Assembly (NCBI GenBank): GCA_036937835.1 | Contig: CM072879.1 | Location: 6,814,501 to 6,878,500, forward strand | Length of the DNA: 64,000 nt | Reading direction: 5' to 3' | From: Pampus argenteus | Taxonomy: Eukaryota > Chordata > Actinopteri > Scombriformes > Stromateidae | Part shown: positions 1-9,480 of the stretch, piece after piece | Layout: each line of letters begins with the position of its first letter | How positions within the stretch are numbered: position 1 is the stretch's first letter | Made by a program: the position numbers and the translations under genes | Notes under the pieces: model-generated | The model's database searches: none | Told to the model about the DNA's origin: nothing | What the model saw: only the letters and a program-made list of their open reading frames with translations

Positions 1-114
1 ATTCATAATCCTTATGAATAGAGACATAACTAAAAGATATTATTGATATGTATGAGTCTTATCAAGTGTCTCTGGTTTTCAAATGTTTTGAGCCACAGCT
101 TGAGCTTTACCCAC

Positions 115-1302
115 CTGTGTGAGCGTCATCCTGGTGATGATGGCGAGCATGATCTTCTCTCCTTTGGTGGGGTAGGGGTTCTTCTGGTGCTCCTGGAGCC
201 AGGCCTTCAGGGTGCTGGTGGTCTCTCGGGTGGCCGTCTTGGCCCTCGACGGGTCCCCGTACGGATACTGGCCGTACGGGTAGAAGCCTTGAGCGGCGTG
301 AACAGGCAGGGAAGCTGGGTGAGAGCCGGGGCTGTCCTTCAGCTCATACTGGGAGCCCTGAAATGTTGCAGAGAGAAGTGACAACTTGTTGAGAGGCCTG
401 TCTTAAAGATGGCTCCTTCTCCTCAAAACATTTGAATTATCATTTTTAAAAACAAAAGAAAGAGAAAAAAAAAGTTTTTAAAAGTTTCACAATTTCATAA
501 AAACAGGAATTAAACATAACGTGAATTAATTGTATTTTATTTAATTAGGCTATAATATATTTGTCTTTGATATTTTTCACGAACAGAGACAAAATACAAT
601 TCATGTTCTTATTCTTATTATGATTATTAATTGTGTTTTGTTTTTATCTAAAACATAGCCTTTAGGATAATACATAGTAAATAAGTTAAGTCTATTTTTC
701 CCTTGAGATTTACATAATTTACACAAAGAAAAACAATCTGAACAGACATTTGTAAAGTTTAGTTTCTTTCTATAAGATAATTATTATTATTTTCTAATAT
801 GTTACGGTTCAATATTTTACACATGTAAACATTAAAAAAGATAATGCAATCTTAACTGACAATAGGCGGTTTGGACTGAAATGGGATTTAAATTATCATC
901 TAATAACGAACCAGCAGTGTATTCATTAAATATGATTATTAATATTATGGGGAAACTGCGCTCTAGTTTACAGTGAAGAAGAGATCAACCTGACAAAAGA
1001 AATGAATGATCAATCATCCAAACCAGAGCAGCTTCAGTCTGAGGTGAACAGGTAGCAACTCTCACCATCTGGGATATGAGGGCGAGGTCTGATGCTCCGC
1101 TGTACGGCAGAAAGGCACTGTAGTTATGAGCCGCCCATGGGCTCCCGTACATCCCCAGCATGGAGCCGACAGCCGCGGCGGTAGCGGACGAGCTCACGCC
1201 GCCCTCAGTAGCTCCTTCCCGGGCAGAAGCCGGGCGCTCGCCTCCGTATACCTCATGCGAGGCACTGAGGAACTGGGGGTACCCCAGCTGAGGAAAAGCC
1301 AT
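115..1302 (-). CDS. Iroquois-class (Irx) homeobox transcription factor, coding exons 1-2 only (irx7 or irx1b likely)
   Basis: Nuclear TALE-class homeodomain factor used in neural and other patterning; the 5' part is present. Exon 1 is 1302-1066 (79 codons) and exon 2 is 357-115 (81 codons), joined in phase 0 by a GT-AG intron. The start ATG has G at -3 and +4. Exon 1 opens MAFPQLGYPQ and contains NYSAFLPY, both close to Irx1. Exon 2 opens GSQYELKDSPG and has the YPYGQYPYGDPSR stretch seen before Irx homeodomains. The homeodomain starts near residue 118, has the TALE PYP insertion at 140-142, and stops after MTLTQ at residue 160, where a donor (CAG/GTGGGT) splits it; the exon with helix 3 (expected WFANARRR) lies outside the window. 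Thr120, Gln134, Gln137 and Arg155 differ from the usual Irx1/3 residues (N, N, R, K from family memory). That divergence favours irx7 over irx1b. Family certain; orthologue not. Confidence 0.93.
358..1065 (-). other. Intron 1 of the Irx gene
   Basis: Bounded by a GTGAGA donor after the codon for Met79 and a TTTCAG acceptor before GGC TCC CAG. The interior is strongly AT-rich with TAAT cores, and I see no exon or transposon in it. Confidence 0.8.
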
Positions 1303-1625
1303 GTCCGGAGACGCGTATAGTAAATCTCAAAGTCAAAGTCTCACAACAGCAAGATGAGGCAGGGAGAGAGAAAAAAAGAGAAAGTAGGAATCCCCAGATA
1401 GAAGAAGACGAAGAGGATGAAGGGGGTGTCTAAATCACCAGAGTCCCCCTTTTTAGAAACTGTCAAGCTTCCACTTCTCTACTTCCTCCGACCCGGAGTC
1501 GTGTCAGAGCCGCAGTTTGGCACCTCGAGTGCGGAGTGATGCGTGCGTCTGGCCGCAGGAGCTTCTGGATGTGGAGCTGACTGACTGATTGGCAGCCTAC
1601 TTAAGCACCAAGCTCCTCCTATGCC
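1303..1625 (-). promoter_or_regulatory. 5' UTR and proximal promoter of the Irx gene
   Basis: Reading the minus strand, a CCAAT box (GCCAATCAG) is at 1592-1588, a weak TATA-like GCTTAAGTA lies a few bases upstream of it, and a GC-rich stretch follows towards 1500. The pyrimidine-rich leader then runs to the ATG at 1302. The exact start of transcription is not readable from sequence; about 1500-1570 is my inference. Confidence 0.5.
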
Positions 1626-1659
1626 CGGGGCAGGCGATTAGTGCATTGGTTAGCACAGG

Positions 1660-1661
<2 letters not shown>

Positions 1662-1699
<38 letters not shown>
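1662..1699. repeat. (TG)n microsatellite upstream of the Irx promoter
   Basis: Nineteen uninterrupted TG units a few dozen bases upstream of the proximal promoter. Confidence 0.95.
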
Positions 1700-1730
1700 T
1701 CTAATTTCTGCAGTCTTCACTGTGTCTATA

Positions 1731-2060
1731 CACTGCAAAAAATCTAACGTTGGCTTAAATTAAAAAAATTGAGGTAATCGATCACAACTAATATTGTGCG
1801 GTTATACAACATAAATATTTCATTTGATTTGACCTAAAATATTTAACTTCATGTAAACCAATTTCTGAAGGTTGAACCAAAGCAATTATTTCAGATTCTC
1901 CTAAATTAAAATAATTACATTGGATTTATTACTTAATGTAAAAAAATCTATTTTGTCAAACCTGAATATTTTAAATTCATTTAAACAACTTTTGCATATG
2001 GGAGCAAACTATTTTTTTTAAGTTGTCTCAAATAAAAATTCAAAGTCAAGCCATTCCTTT
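1731..2060. repeat. Possible AT-rich MITE-like interspersed repeat
   Basis: The block opens with CACTGCAAAAAATCTAACG, a terminus that resembles short non-autonomous DNA elements of fish, and continues as AT-rich sequence without coding potential. I cannot see a matching inverted end, so this is a weak call; it may be plain AT-rich intergenic DNA. Confidence 0.25.
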
Positions 2061-3867
2061 TCAACATATTTATTTTAGAACATTGCTTCTGAATGATAAC
2101 AATTTAAATACATACAAACTTAAATACACCAGCAACCAGTAAAAGTCTGCATCTTTAGGTAAAATAATTTTTTTCCCCAGCATTTTTTCTCCATATTGTA
2201 GTAACATAGAACAGTTCTTCTCAACCACGTTATAACAAAGTTATCCCAAAGAACAGAGCAACAGCTGTTGGTGTTGAGGGCACTTTACTGAGGACCTCTG
2301 TTCCGTCAATGACGATTTTAATGTCCTCGTTTCCACTGACGATTGCCATGGCTGCTTCGTTTTCTGCATATCCTGCACACACAAAAAACAACAAATGAGA
2401 ACAATTAGAAAGAGCATTTCTTGAAGACAATGCATGTCAATGCTGAAAACCATTGTTGAAGCAATGCTGTATCTACTGAAGAAACTGCTGAAGCAATGCT
2501 GATAAGGCAGATGCAACAGCTGAAAGATATAACTTAAGCTAAGAGATGCATGGTGATGAATTTAAGTACTCAAGTCAGTTGAAATGTTAAAAATGCATGT
2601 TTAAGTGTAATAGTTGAGTAGTTTGAATAATTGTTTCTAGTGTATAACAGTGGATTTAGATTCTTCAATCAAATTTGCTGGAACTGTCACTATATTTTGA
2701 TTAATTAAATGGGTAATTTAGAACAAAATCCAACTCCTCTGGCTCCACTTATATCCAATCACAGTTCTCCACCTACACCGCCTTCCTTCAAATCAGTCTT
2801 AAGATGTCATGTGTTGTGATGTTCTCTCTCTCTACCCTCATCCAGCACAGAAAATTTCTCGACCCACCTCCACCTCCACCCCTTCACCCCCTCAATCAAA
2901 CTATAGACCATCTCCATCTTCAACCAGAGGTTTCAGTGTCAGGAGGCATCTGTTGCATCTCAAAACAAAATTGGTATATAAGTATTGTCTGTGTTAGTGA
3001 GAGAGATGCCCTTACCTGGCATTCTTTAATGAGGCGATGAACAGGTTAGATCACCCAGGTAGATCATCAAAGATTTGAATATGCACTTTCTTCTAGTTGT
3101 GATGTCCACAGTCTGAGGAAGAATATGTATTATTAAAAGCACATACAACCCAACTATCCAACTATGGATCCACTGAGAACCAACTCATACATAGATACCT
3201 CATCTAAAACCTGCAAAGTTACCTTGGTCTGCTCTTTCACACGTCCTCCCTTGCTCCTGATGACCTCAAGCAGTTTTGATGTGTGCTTGTCCAACTGCAC
3301 TAAGAACTTTGTCTCCAAGGGAACTTTTGTCACCCGCATAAACTCGGCATTAATCTGGAGAAAAAAAACAGCATACAGAAAGAACTTTGAAAGTGTATTA
3401 AAGTAAAGACCTATGTTTTGAAGGTTCAAACATCATCTTTCATAAATGTCTAATTAATGGCATTAATAAATATATTAAGTCCCTCTCCTCTCAAAAACAG
3501 GTCTAAAGGTGCCTTACATTAAAAACATACCTCTTCCATCTGAAAAAGTGCTGGCCATCTTGCCAACATGTCTTCAATGCTCGGCTGCTTGTCCACTATT
3601 TCTTGTCTACGGTATAAAAAGAGAAATACAGCACAGTAAGCAATAACACACAAACACAGCACAATAGCACAGTAAGCACCACAGTACCAGTAATATTTAT
3701 TCCACTATCCATAAGTCAAACACAAGAACATTTGCTCAAAATATCTTATCTGCCTTTCTAAATCACCATCCTCTCTCCCCTTATCTTTTACCTGCATGTC
3801 TGCTCCCATCTCACCTTCTCCCTCTATAACTTAAGTAAATACACGCTTTGTATCTGACGTCACAACA

Positions 3868-3868
<1 letters not shown>

Positions 3869-3899
<31 letters not shown>
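3869..3899. repeat. Poly-C run of 31 bases in intron 1 of the SAMD3-like gene
   Basis: Thirty-one consecutive C (G on the transcribed-sense strand). It can form G-quadruplex or i-motif structure, and its exact length is prone to sequencing or assembly error. Confidence 0.9.
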
Positions 3900-3900
<1 letters not shown>

Positions 3901-4068
3901 CTTAAAATATGAACGAGGTCATGAACGATATCGGTCATTGAACGTTTACAGGTATACACATTCAACAACATTTAATTTTATTTCATGGTTAATTAATATT
4001 CACCGCAGTTCTGCTGAGCTCCGGTGACCCATAAAACCTCCGCCAGGCCCCGACAACTGCGACGGTTG

Positions 4069-4093
4069 CGACCCGACCCGACCCGACCCGACC
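4069..4093. repeat. (CGACC)5 pentanucleotide array
   Basis: Five exact CGACC units followed by a short C run, in GC-rich DNA just inside the first intron of the SAMD3-like gene. Confidence 0.85.
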
Positions 4094-4259
4094 CCCCGAA
4101 CAGAAGAATTAATTGCCCACAAAAGCACAAATTTAAGACGGACTCTTTGTCTGGGGGCTAAAATTTAGGCTTAGTTATCTTTAAAAATCGGAATGACTTA
4201 CCTTAATGTCGCCTCGCTGCCGTAGGACCTGATATTCCTGATATTTTTCTCCGCGTCTT

Positions 4260-4335
4260 CTGCAATGGCGGTGGGATTGAGGCAGATACGTTGCCGCCAG
4301 AAATTTAAAAGTACGCATGCGCGAATCACTCAATC
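4260..4335 (-). promoter_or_regulatory. Compact NRF1/YY1-type promoter for the SAMD3-like gene
   Basis: CGCATGCGCG at 4314-4323 matches the NRF1 palindrome with one mismatch in the outer bases. AATGGCGG at 4264-4271 (CCGCCATT on the minus strand) is a YY1-type core. NRF1 and YY1 sites are typical of TATA-less vertebrate promoters, and the first exon lies directly downstream on the minus strand. Transcription start near 4290 is inferred. Confidence 0.5.
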
Positions 4336-4340
4336 TAATA

Positions 4341-4894
4341 AAAATGCTTTGATTAAAATAAAAAATATCAGTTTGGTGCCTCGCTGTCAGTTTACATTAA
4401 AGTAAAGTAAAAAAAATCAATTAAACCATGAATATAAATTAAAAAGTTTAGTTTAATTGAGAAAAGTTTTTTATTTATTTAATGGAATGAGAAAAAACAC
4501 ATTGAAAGAACAACACCCTTGTTTTACTTTTTTCAGTGTAGAGGATAGGAACCTGTGAAGTGTGCACAAGTGTGTACAAGTGTGTGCATGTGTGTGCGTG
4601 TGTGTGCAGTGTATATTTCCTCTTTGTGGTCAGTATGACTTTATTTAAATGTACCCCCCCCCCCCCCCACCCCCACCCCCCGTCAGTCTGCATGGTAGAA
4701 CAGTAACACACTGTTATGCTCATGTTGTTACTGTATTAGTAATAGTTACACGAAATTATAAATAAATAGAAAAATATTAATAACGATCATAATAATTAGT
4801 ATTGTTATTTATTATTTTATTATTATATAATGGTTATATAATTACTCTTACAACTAATGCCTTTTCATATTTTTTTTTTTGCATGTTTTTTATA
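4341..4894. other. AT-rich intergenic DNA with a C-rich run
   Basis: No gene seen. Holds a C-rich run at 4654-4681 interrupted by two A, a TG-rich stretch near 4556-4610, and T/A-rich sequence up to 4880. Confidence 0.7.
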
Positions 4895-5140
4895 AGAATA
4901 TTAGGCGCATATTTGACAGCTGATCCGCAGGGTGTGCCGGGCAGCAGATGGGCCGGGAGGCATCGATATGGTCGGCCAGATCCGAGAGGAATGTCCGTGA
5001 TTATCGACGGAAGTCAGTGGAGCATATTTTCAGAGGGGAGATAAAGGAGACTGCAGTTAATGACAGAGATTGACGAGGATAAGAGATAGCAGAGATATGG
5101 AGCACACAGGAGCTCTGGAGTGGAAAATGACAGATGTTTG
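4895..5140. promoter_or_regulatory. Candidate conserved non-coding element
   Basis: A repeat-free block of balanced composition set between AT-rich flanks, with GTGATTATCGACGG and GACAGCTGATC (E-box plus GATA-like core). The open frame across it lacks splice support and resembles no family I know. Regulatory role inferred from context beside an Irx gene only. Confidence 0.3.
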
Positions 5141-5388
5141 CTGAGAAGAATGGACTACTGTACAATGATAGGCCCACAGGTTTAAAGTCAATGATGTGCT
5201 AGAGTGAAGGTAGTAAGAAAAAAAAAAGGTGGTAAAAGTATGAATATGAGATATGAGAGGTAAGAAAACTTTATTATGTGGAAAACCATTCACATTGACA
5301 GTATCCTGACATATGGAACGATGCAGATTGATGTTTTCTCATTGACTTAAATATCAAAACAGCAACTCTACTTCAATGCTCCTTTGAA

Positions 5389-5435
5389 CACACACACACA
5401 CACACACACACATACACACACACACACACACACAC
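5389..5435. repeat. (CA)n microsatellite
   Basis: CA array with one TA interruption, 47 bases. Confidence 0.95.
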
Positions 5436-6790
5436 TGGCAGGGCTAATGAGGTTGAGCACCCTGCGCCCTGCTTAGTGGCCCTTTGGCCCTCCTGGGTTC
5501 CCTCAGAGGTTAGCTGTGTAATTACTCCATCCCCATAAATACAGATTCATCATTTCACACTGGAGCCCCTGATGAGCCTGGCTGAGCTGAGAGAGAGAGA
5601 GAAAGAGAGATGGAGAAGAGAGGAGAGGAGGAAGAGGAGGAGGAGGGGGGTGTCTAATGATTTAATTACAGTGCTTAAAGCCCACTCTGGCTAAGTGATG
5701 GTCCTCTCTGTCTCTTTCTCTGCTCTCTTCCCTCCTCAGCTGCTGGCACCTAGAGGGCTTTACTCATGAATCTCAAAGCTGTTTTCCTAAACACATATTA
5801 TGACGAGCAGCACTGCTGCCGCCACCGCTCCTGTCTGTATGTGTGTGTGTTCATGAGTGTGTGTGAGAAACAGAGAGAGAGAGAGAGAGTGAGAGAGAGA
5901 GGATGCTTAATCTTCATGGCATTTTAAACGGCATTCATGGAGAGCGACTCTATCCTCATTGCCAAGGTAAATGGAGCCAAGGGACTCTCCATTTCAGCTC
6001 GATAAAAGAGCAATGTTAAAGACCCTCACCATTTCCCTCCTTCTCTCTCTGTCTGTGTGTGTGTCTCTTTACCTCTCTCACTTTCTCTCTCTCTCTTTGC
6101 ATCTCTCGCTCTCTCTCCATCCCCCTGTCTCGTTTCTCACTTAAAATTAATGTTTTTTCTCATGACAGGGGAGGGAAACGAGACATATCCACCATCTAAT
6201 AGGATAATATAGCCCCATTCACCACCACCACCCCTACCTCCTCCCTCCCTCTCCCTCGCCCTCTCCCTCTCTCTCTCTCTCTCTGCCTTTGTAGCTGCCT
6301 GATTTCCATAGTGTCTCTGTGGAGAGGCAGTTAATGAATTCCTCTGAGCTGGAGAAAGGGGGAGAATGGTTTGGCGGTTTAGAGAGAGAAAGAGGCAGGG
6401 ACAGGGGGAGGAAGGCTTTGAGCTATGCCATTCAACTTCACAGCCTCAGCCTGCTTGTGCATTCACCGCAAGTGTGTGTGTTGTGTGCGTGTGTGTGTGT
6501 GTGTGTGTGTGCTGTGCGTGCATGTGTGTGTCTTTTAACATGAACCTGCTAAGACTACCAAATATTTAGACTGGCCTCAGACCTCTTTTTATGGCGACGG
6601 TGGATTGAGGGATCTCAGGAGGCAGCTTGACTCTATTTGAATCCCATTCCCTGCTATTAGCTGGGCCCAGACAAAGGAATAACTTACATCAGGAAACATT
6701 CAAATAAAGTCCCACAATCCACTCACACTGGCCCGTTTCCTCCAGGGTCATTTTCAGTGAGGTAAATAAAGACACCCAAAACATCATGAA
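5436..6790. promoter_or_regulatory. Cluster of candidate cis-regulatory blocks separated by CT/GA and TG tracts
   Basis: Repeat-free blocks at about 5436-5590, 5650-5830, 5905-6045 and 6540-6790 carry TAATTAC, TTTAATTAC and ATAATTATT homeodomain-type cores and balanced composition. They are separated by GA/CT purine-pyrimidine tracts near 5590-5650, 5870-5900 and 6030-6290 and a TG array at 6472-6511. No exon is supported. Enhancer function is inference. Confidence 0.3.
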
Positions 6791-7129
6791 GCTGATAATT
6801 ATTTTTTTTCTTACAAAGCAGGGTTGATTGGAGAAATACAATAACGATTAAATAATTGGCCGATTTTGCATACATATATATATCATTTGCAAAACCTGCG
6901 TGTGAAATCTTGAATATTTAACAGTGATAGAGGATTAAAATAAAACGATCCGTCTCACTCGGACTTTGATGGAAGACTGAAATCCGTTTGGGTCTCTGCG
7001 TTCAGTGTGGGTTGCGTTAGCTTGGTGCTGGAGGTGTTAGCTTCTATTAAAAGAGGAAAGATGCAACACGCTGTAACTCAAAGGTTTGTCTTTCAGTCAT
7101 TCCCTATTTACTATACTGCACTATATTAA

Positions 7130-7500
7130 CCCTCCTGTACGAATATATATGCATTACATAGTCTCCTCAAGTAGTCCAAACACTTTTTTCTGACAATCCC
7201 ACAATGTTGCATTTTGTAGATACAGAAATATTGAATTTACACAGAAGAAACTATGAATAGCCAGAGTTACATTAATACGTGTCCAAAATCCCAAGTTACC
7301 ACTCACAATGAAGCTATTGAGTCTTTATTTTATAGGATATTGTGAATGAGTGAGGCAGTACTTGCGGATACAACTTTAGTTACATGTTGTGTCTCAATAG
7401 TCTACATGCTGACATCATTAACCAGAATCTCCCAGTTCATGCATGCGCTCACCGCGGCTTCTTCTTCTTCTTCTTCTTCTATATCCTCGCGTTTTTAATG
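7130..7500. repeat. Possible worn DNA-transposon-derived repeat
   Basis: The style (short T- and A-rich phrases, a CTT trinucleotide run at 7458-7480, GCATGCGCTCACCGCGG) is like worn interspersed repeats of fish. I cannot define ends or a family. Confidence 0.25.
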
Positions 7501-7689
7501 CAGAACTTGTAAACATTTGTGAACACGGAGTTGTGCTGAGTAATGTGACTTTTGCTTCTGAGTAATTAGTAAATTTTTTCAATAAGTGACTGATTATAAT
7601 TAAAAAAAAAAAAAAAACTTCCCGACAATCTGCCCTTTAGTCACATAGATTCTTGCAAAATATAATTTTCTTGAAACGAATGGTAAATC

Positions 7690-8545
7690 TTGACACTAAG
7701 GTGAAACAGTTCGGAAAGGTTGGCTCAGAGGAAAGGAAGGACAAGTAGTAGAGAGATAAAGAAAAAGCGGTCCTCTCCTACTTGACAGCAAAGATAAGCA
7801 CTGATAGATTCAGCTCTGGCCTGATGTTAAAATAGATGGATCACTCTGACGCGGAATAGATAAGCCTGCAAGCCTGAGGTGATACATTCAGCTACCCAAT
7901 GTTTCACGATCTCCTTATTTTATCGCTCTGTAACACTTTCTTAAAATCGCCGTGATCGTTGACACACAGAGTCCGAGCTGTAATTTACGGTCTTAATGGC
8001 TTATATATATCAGCTATTATATCAGCGGCGGTGTGGACCTGACAGCCGCTCGCCGGGAGATGGATCCTGTTGGTTGAACATTTCGACCCAGAGGGGAAAC
8101 ACTAGACAAAGAGACTATCATTAGCAATTAACGGGCGTGCCAGCGTTTGTTTGTTAATAGCTTCTTTAGAAGTCCAATGGGACTCATTTACAGTGGATAG
8201 GGCTGATAACAAACCCTGACCTCCGGCAGGGGTCACTTTGAATCACTCAAAATGGCCGCCCCCGCTTGTGAAACTCAACCTCGTTGTCTTTTTATTCGCC
8301 GACCGCGGCCGAGAGCTGCCGTTAAATACAGTTCCATCATTCCCCGTAGAGAGCGCGATGAAAACAAGCGATGTTCAACAAGATTGCTGACTGGAAAAAA
8401 AAAAAAGGTGAATTCCCACCTCCTCCTCTTTACAGAAAGACTTAGCGGGGGGGCTTTTCTCATGGCCAGGGATCTGATTGTTTTCTAAACGGATTATTAA
8501 CTCTTTTGTTACAGTAGGGGTCACTTTAATGCTTCTTAGGGTCCA
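7690..8545. promoter_or_regulatory. Candidate conserved non-coding block
   Basis: A long block free of simple repeats with GATA-like AGATAAGC and TGATAA cores, two copies of GGGGTCACTTT (near 8230 and 8518) and AAAATGGCCGC. GC content is above the neighbouring DNA. The small overlapping open frames have no splice sites or recognisable motif. Confidence 0.35.
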
Positions 8546-8740
8546 TTAGCATTGCTTTAAAGGGCATGCATGCACACACACACACACACACACACAGACA
8601 CAGATTGCTGTGTTCTAGGATTTGGCGTTTCTTGTCTTTGTTGTTCACAGTGGGAGCGGAATGATACCGTTATAATGCTGTTAAAGACAATACCTCGACT
8701 TAAAAGGGGGAGTGTGTAAAGGGATGTGTGTGTGCGTGGC

Positions 8741-8773
<33 letters not shown>

Positions 8774-9084
8774 TGTGATGAAAAGGTGCCCTTATAGGAA
8801 GACCAGTAAGCTTAATGCAATAGTGCTGACTTCAATGGATACCTCAAAGAGAGGTGGCATTACACAGTCCTCTTCACTGAAAATCCCCTACAAGTCCTTG
8901 ACTGAGAGGAGGATCAGCTCAGTCTTCAGTTGAGAACTGACAGAGATCACCGGGCTGGAGGAGTTAGTATCCAACCAAAACGCGTCAGCTATGACAGATA
9001 TCGTGTAACTGTGTGTTTTTTATATGCAATATCTGCTTTCTGTGAGTTTCTCCATTCAAAAGTTTGAGTCGAAGCTTCCCTTGG
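8546..9084. other. Intergenic DNA with two dinucleotide arrays
   Basis: CA array near 8574-8596 and TG array near 8744-8773; the remainder shows no gene or repeat I recognise. Confidence 0.7.
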
Positions 9085-9480
9085 GAAAATCAAAGATACT
9101 CAGTGCAGGTCAAAGCATCACAGGGCCACAGAGCACTGAGGTGTTTGCTCTTTTAGCTCATATTGACCATATGAATGTGATGGTGGAGGTGGAGGTGGAG
9201 GGGGGGCCCCAGAGACCCACGGATCCTGGCTGGGTGCCTCCCCCAGCTTTGAGCTCCTGTTCTGGGGGTAGAATAAAGAGGGTATCCCTTACAGGCCTGA
9301 CCTCCAGCCACCCCTTCCATGAGAGTGAGAGGTCAAAGGTCAGATCAATTGGCTCCCCATGGCCCACTGTCTGCAACAGGGCTTAATCAGCTATTAACTG
9401 CCAGCGAGAAGGAGGTGGTGCGTGGGGGTTTCTCTTTCATCCAGCCAAAATGAAAGCTCCTGGTTTATATAATGTCATGT
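9085..9480. promoter_or_regulatory. Candidate enhancer with a perfect DR1 nuclear-receptor site
   Basis: AGGTCAAAGGTCA at 9330-9342 is an exact direct repeat of AGGTCA with one-base spacing, the site bound by HNF4, COUP-TF and RXR-type receptors. It sits in a repeat-free block that also has TTAATCAGC and TTAACTGCC. An open frame spans the block on each strand but neither resembles a protein. Confidence 0.4.

Larger units (their letters stand above)
2230..4259 (-). pseudogene. Truncated or decayed SAMD3-like/uncharacterised fish family gene, five exons
   Basis: Function of the family is unknown to me; related proteins are annotated in fish as SAMD3-like or uncharacterised. Exons on the minus strand with GT-AG borders and matching phases are 4259-4202 (its 5' edge could instead be a transcription start near 4290), 3606-3531, 3354-3223, 3112-3016 and 2372-2230. 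Landmarks in order are SYGSEATLRQEIV, RWPALF, INAEF, LETKFLVQLD, TTRRKCIF..YLGD and IVIDGTEVL. The frame stays in phase through all joins except for a TAA at 3028-3026 in exon 4. The family normally runs on after the last landmark into a long hydrophobic tail, but here a stop follows at 2232-2230. The N-terminal region is also missing. A polyadenylation signal AATAAA is at 2074-2069. Either a young pseudogene or a short expressed paralogue starting at an internal ATG. Confidence 0.7.

Noticed and set aside
4802..5044. Frame covering a balanced-composition block (possible exon)
   Set aside because: No GT-AG pair defines an exon and the translation resembles no family; better explained as a non-coding element.
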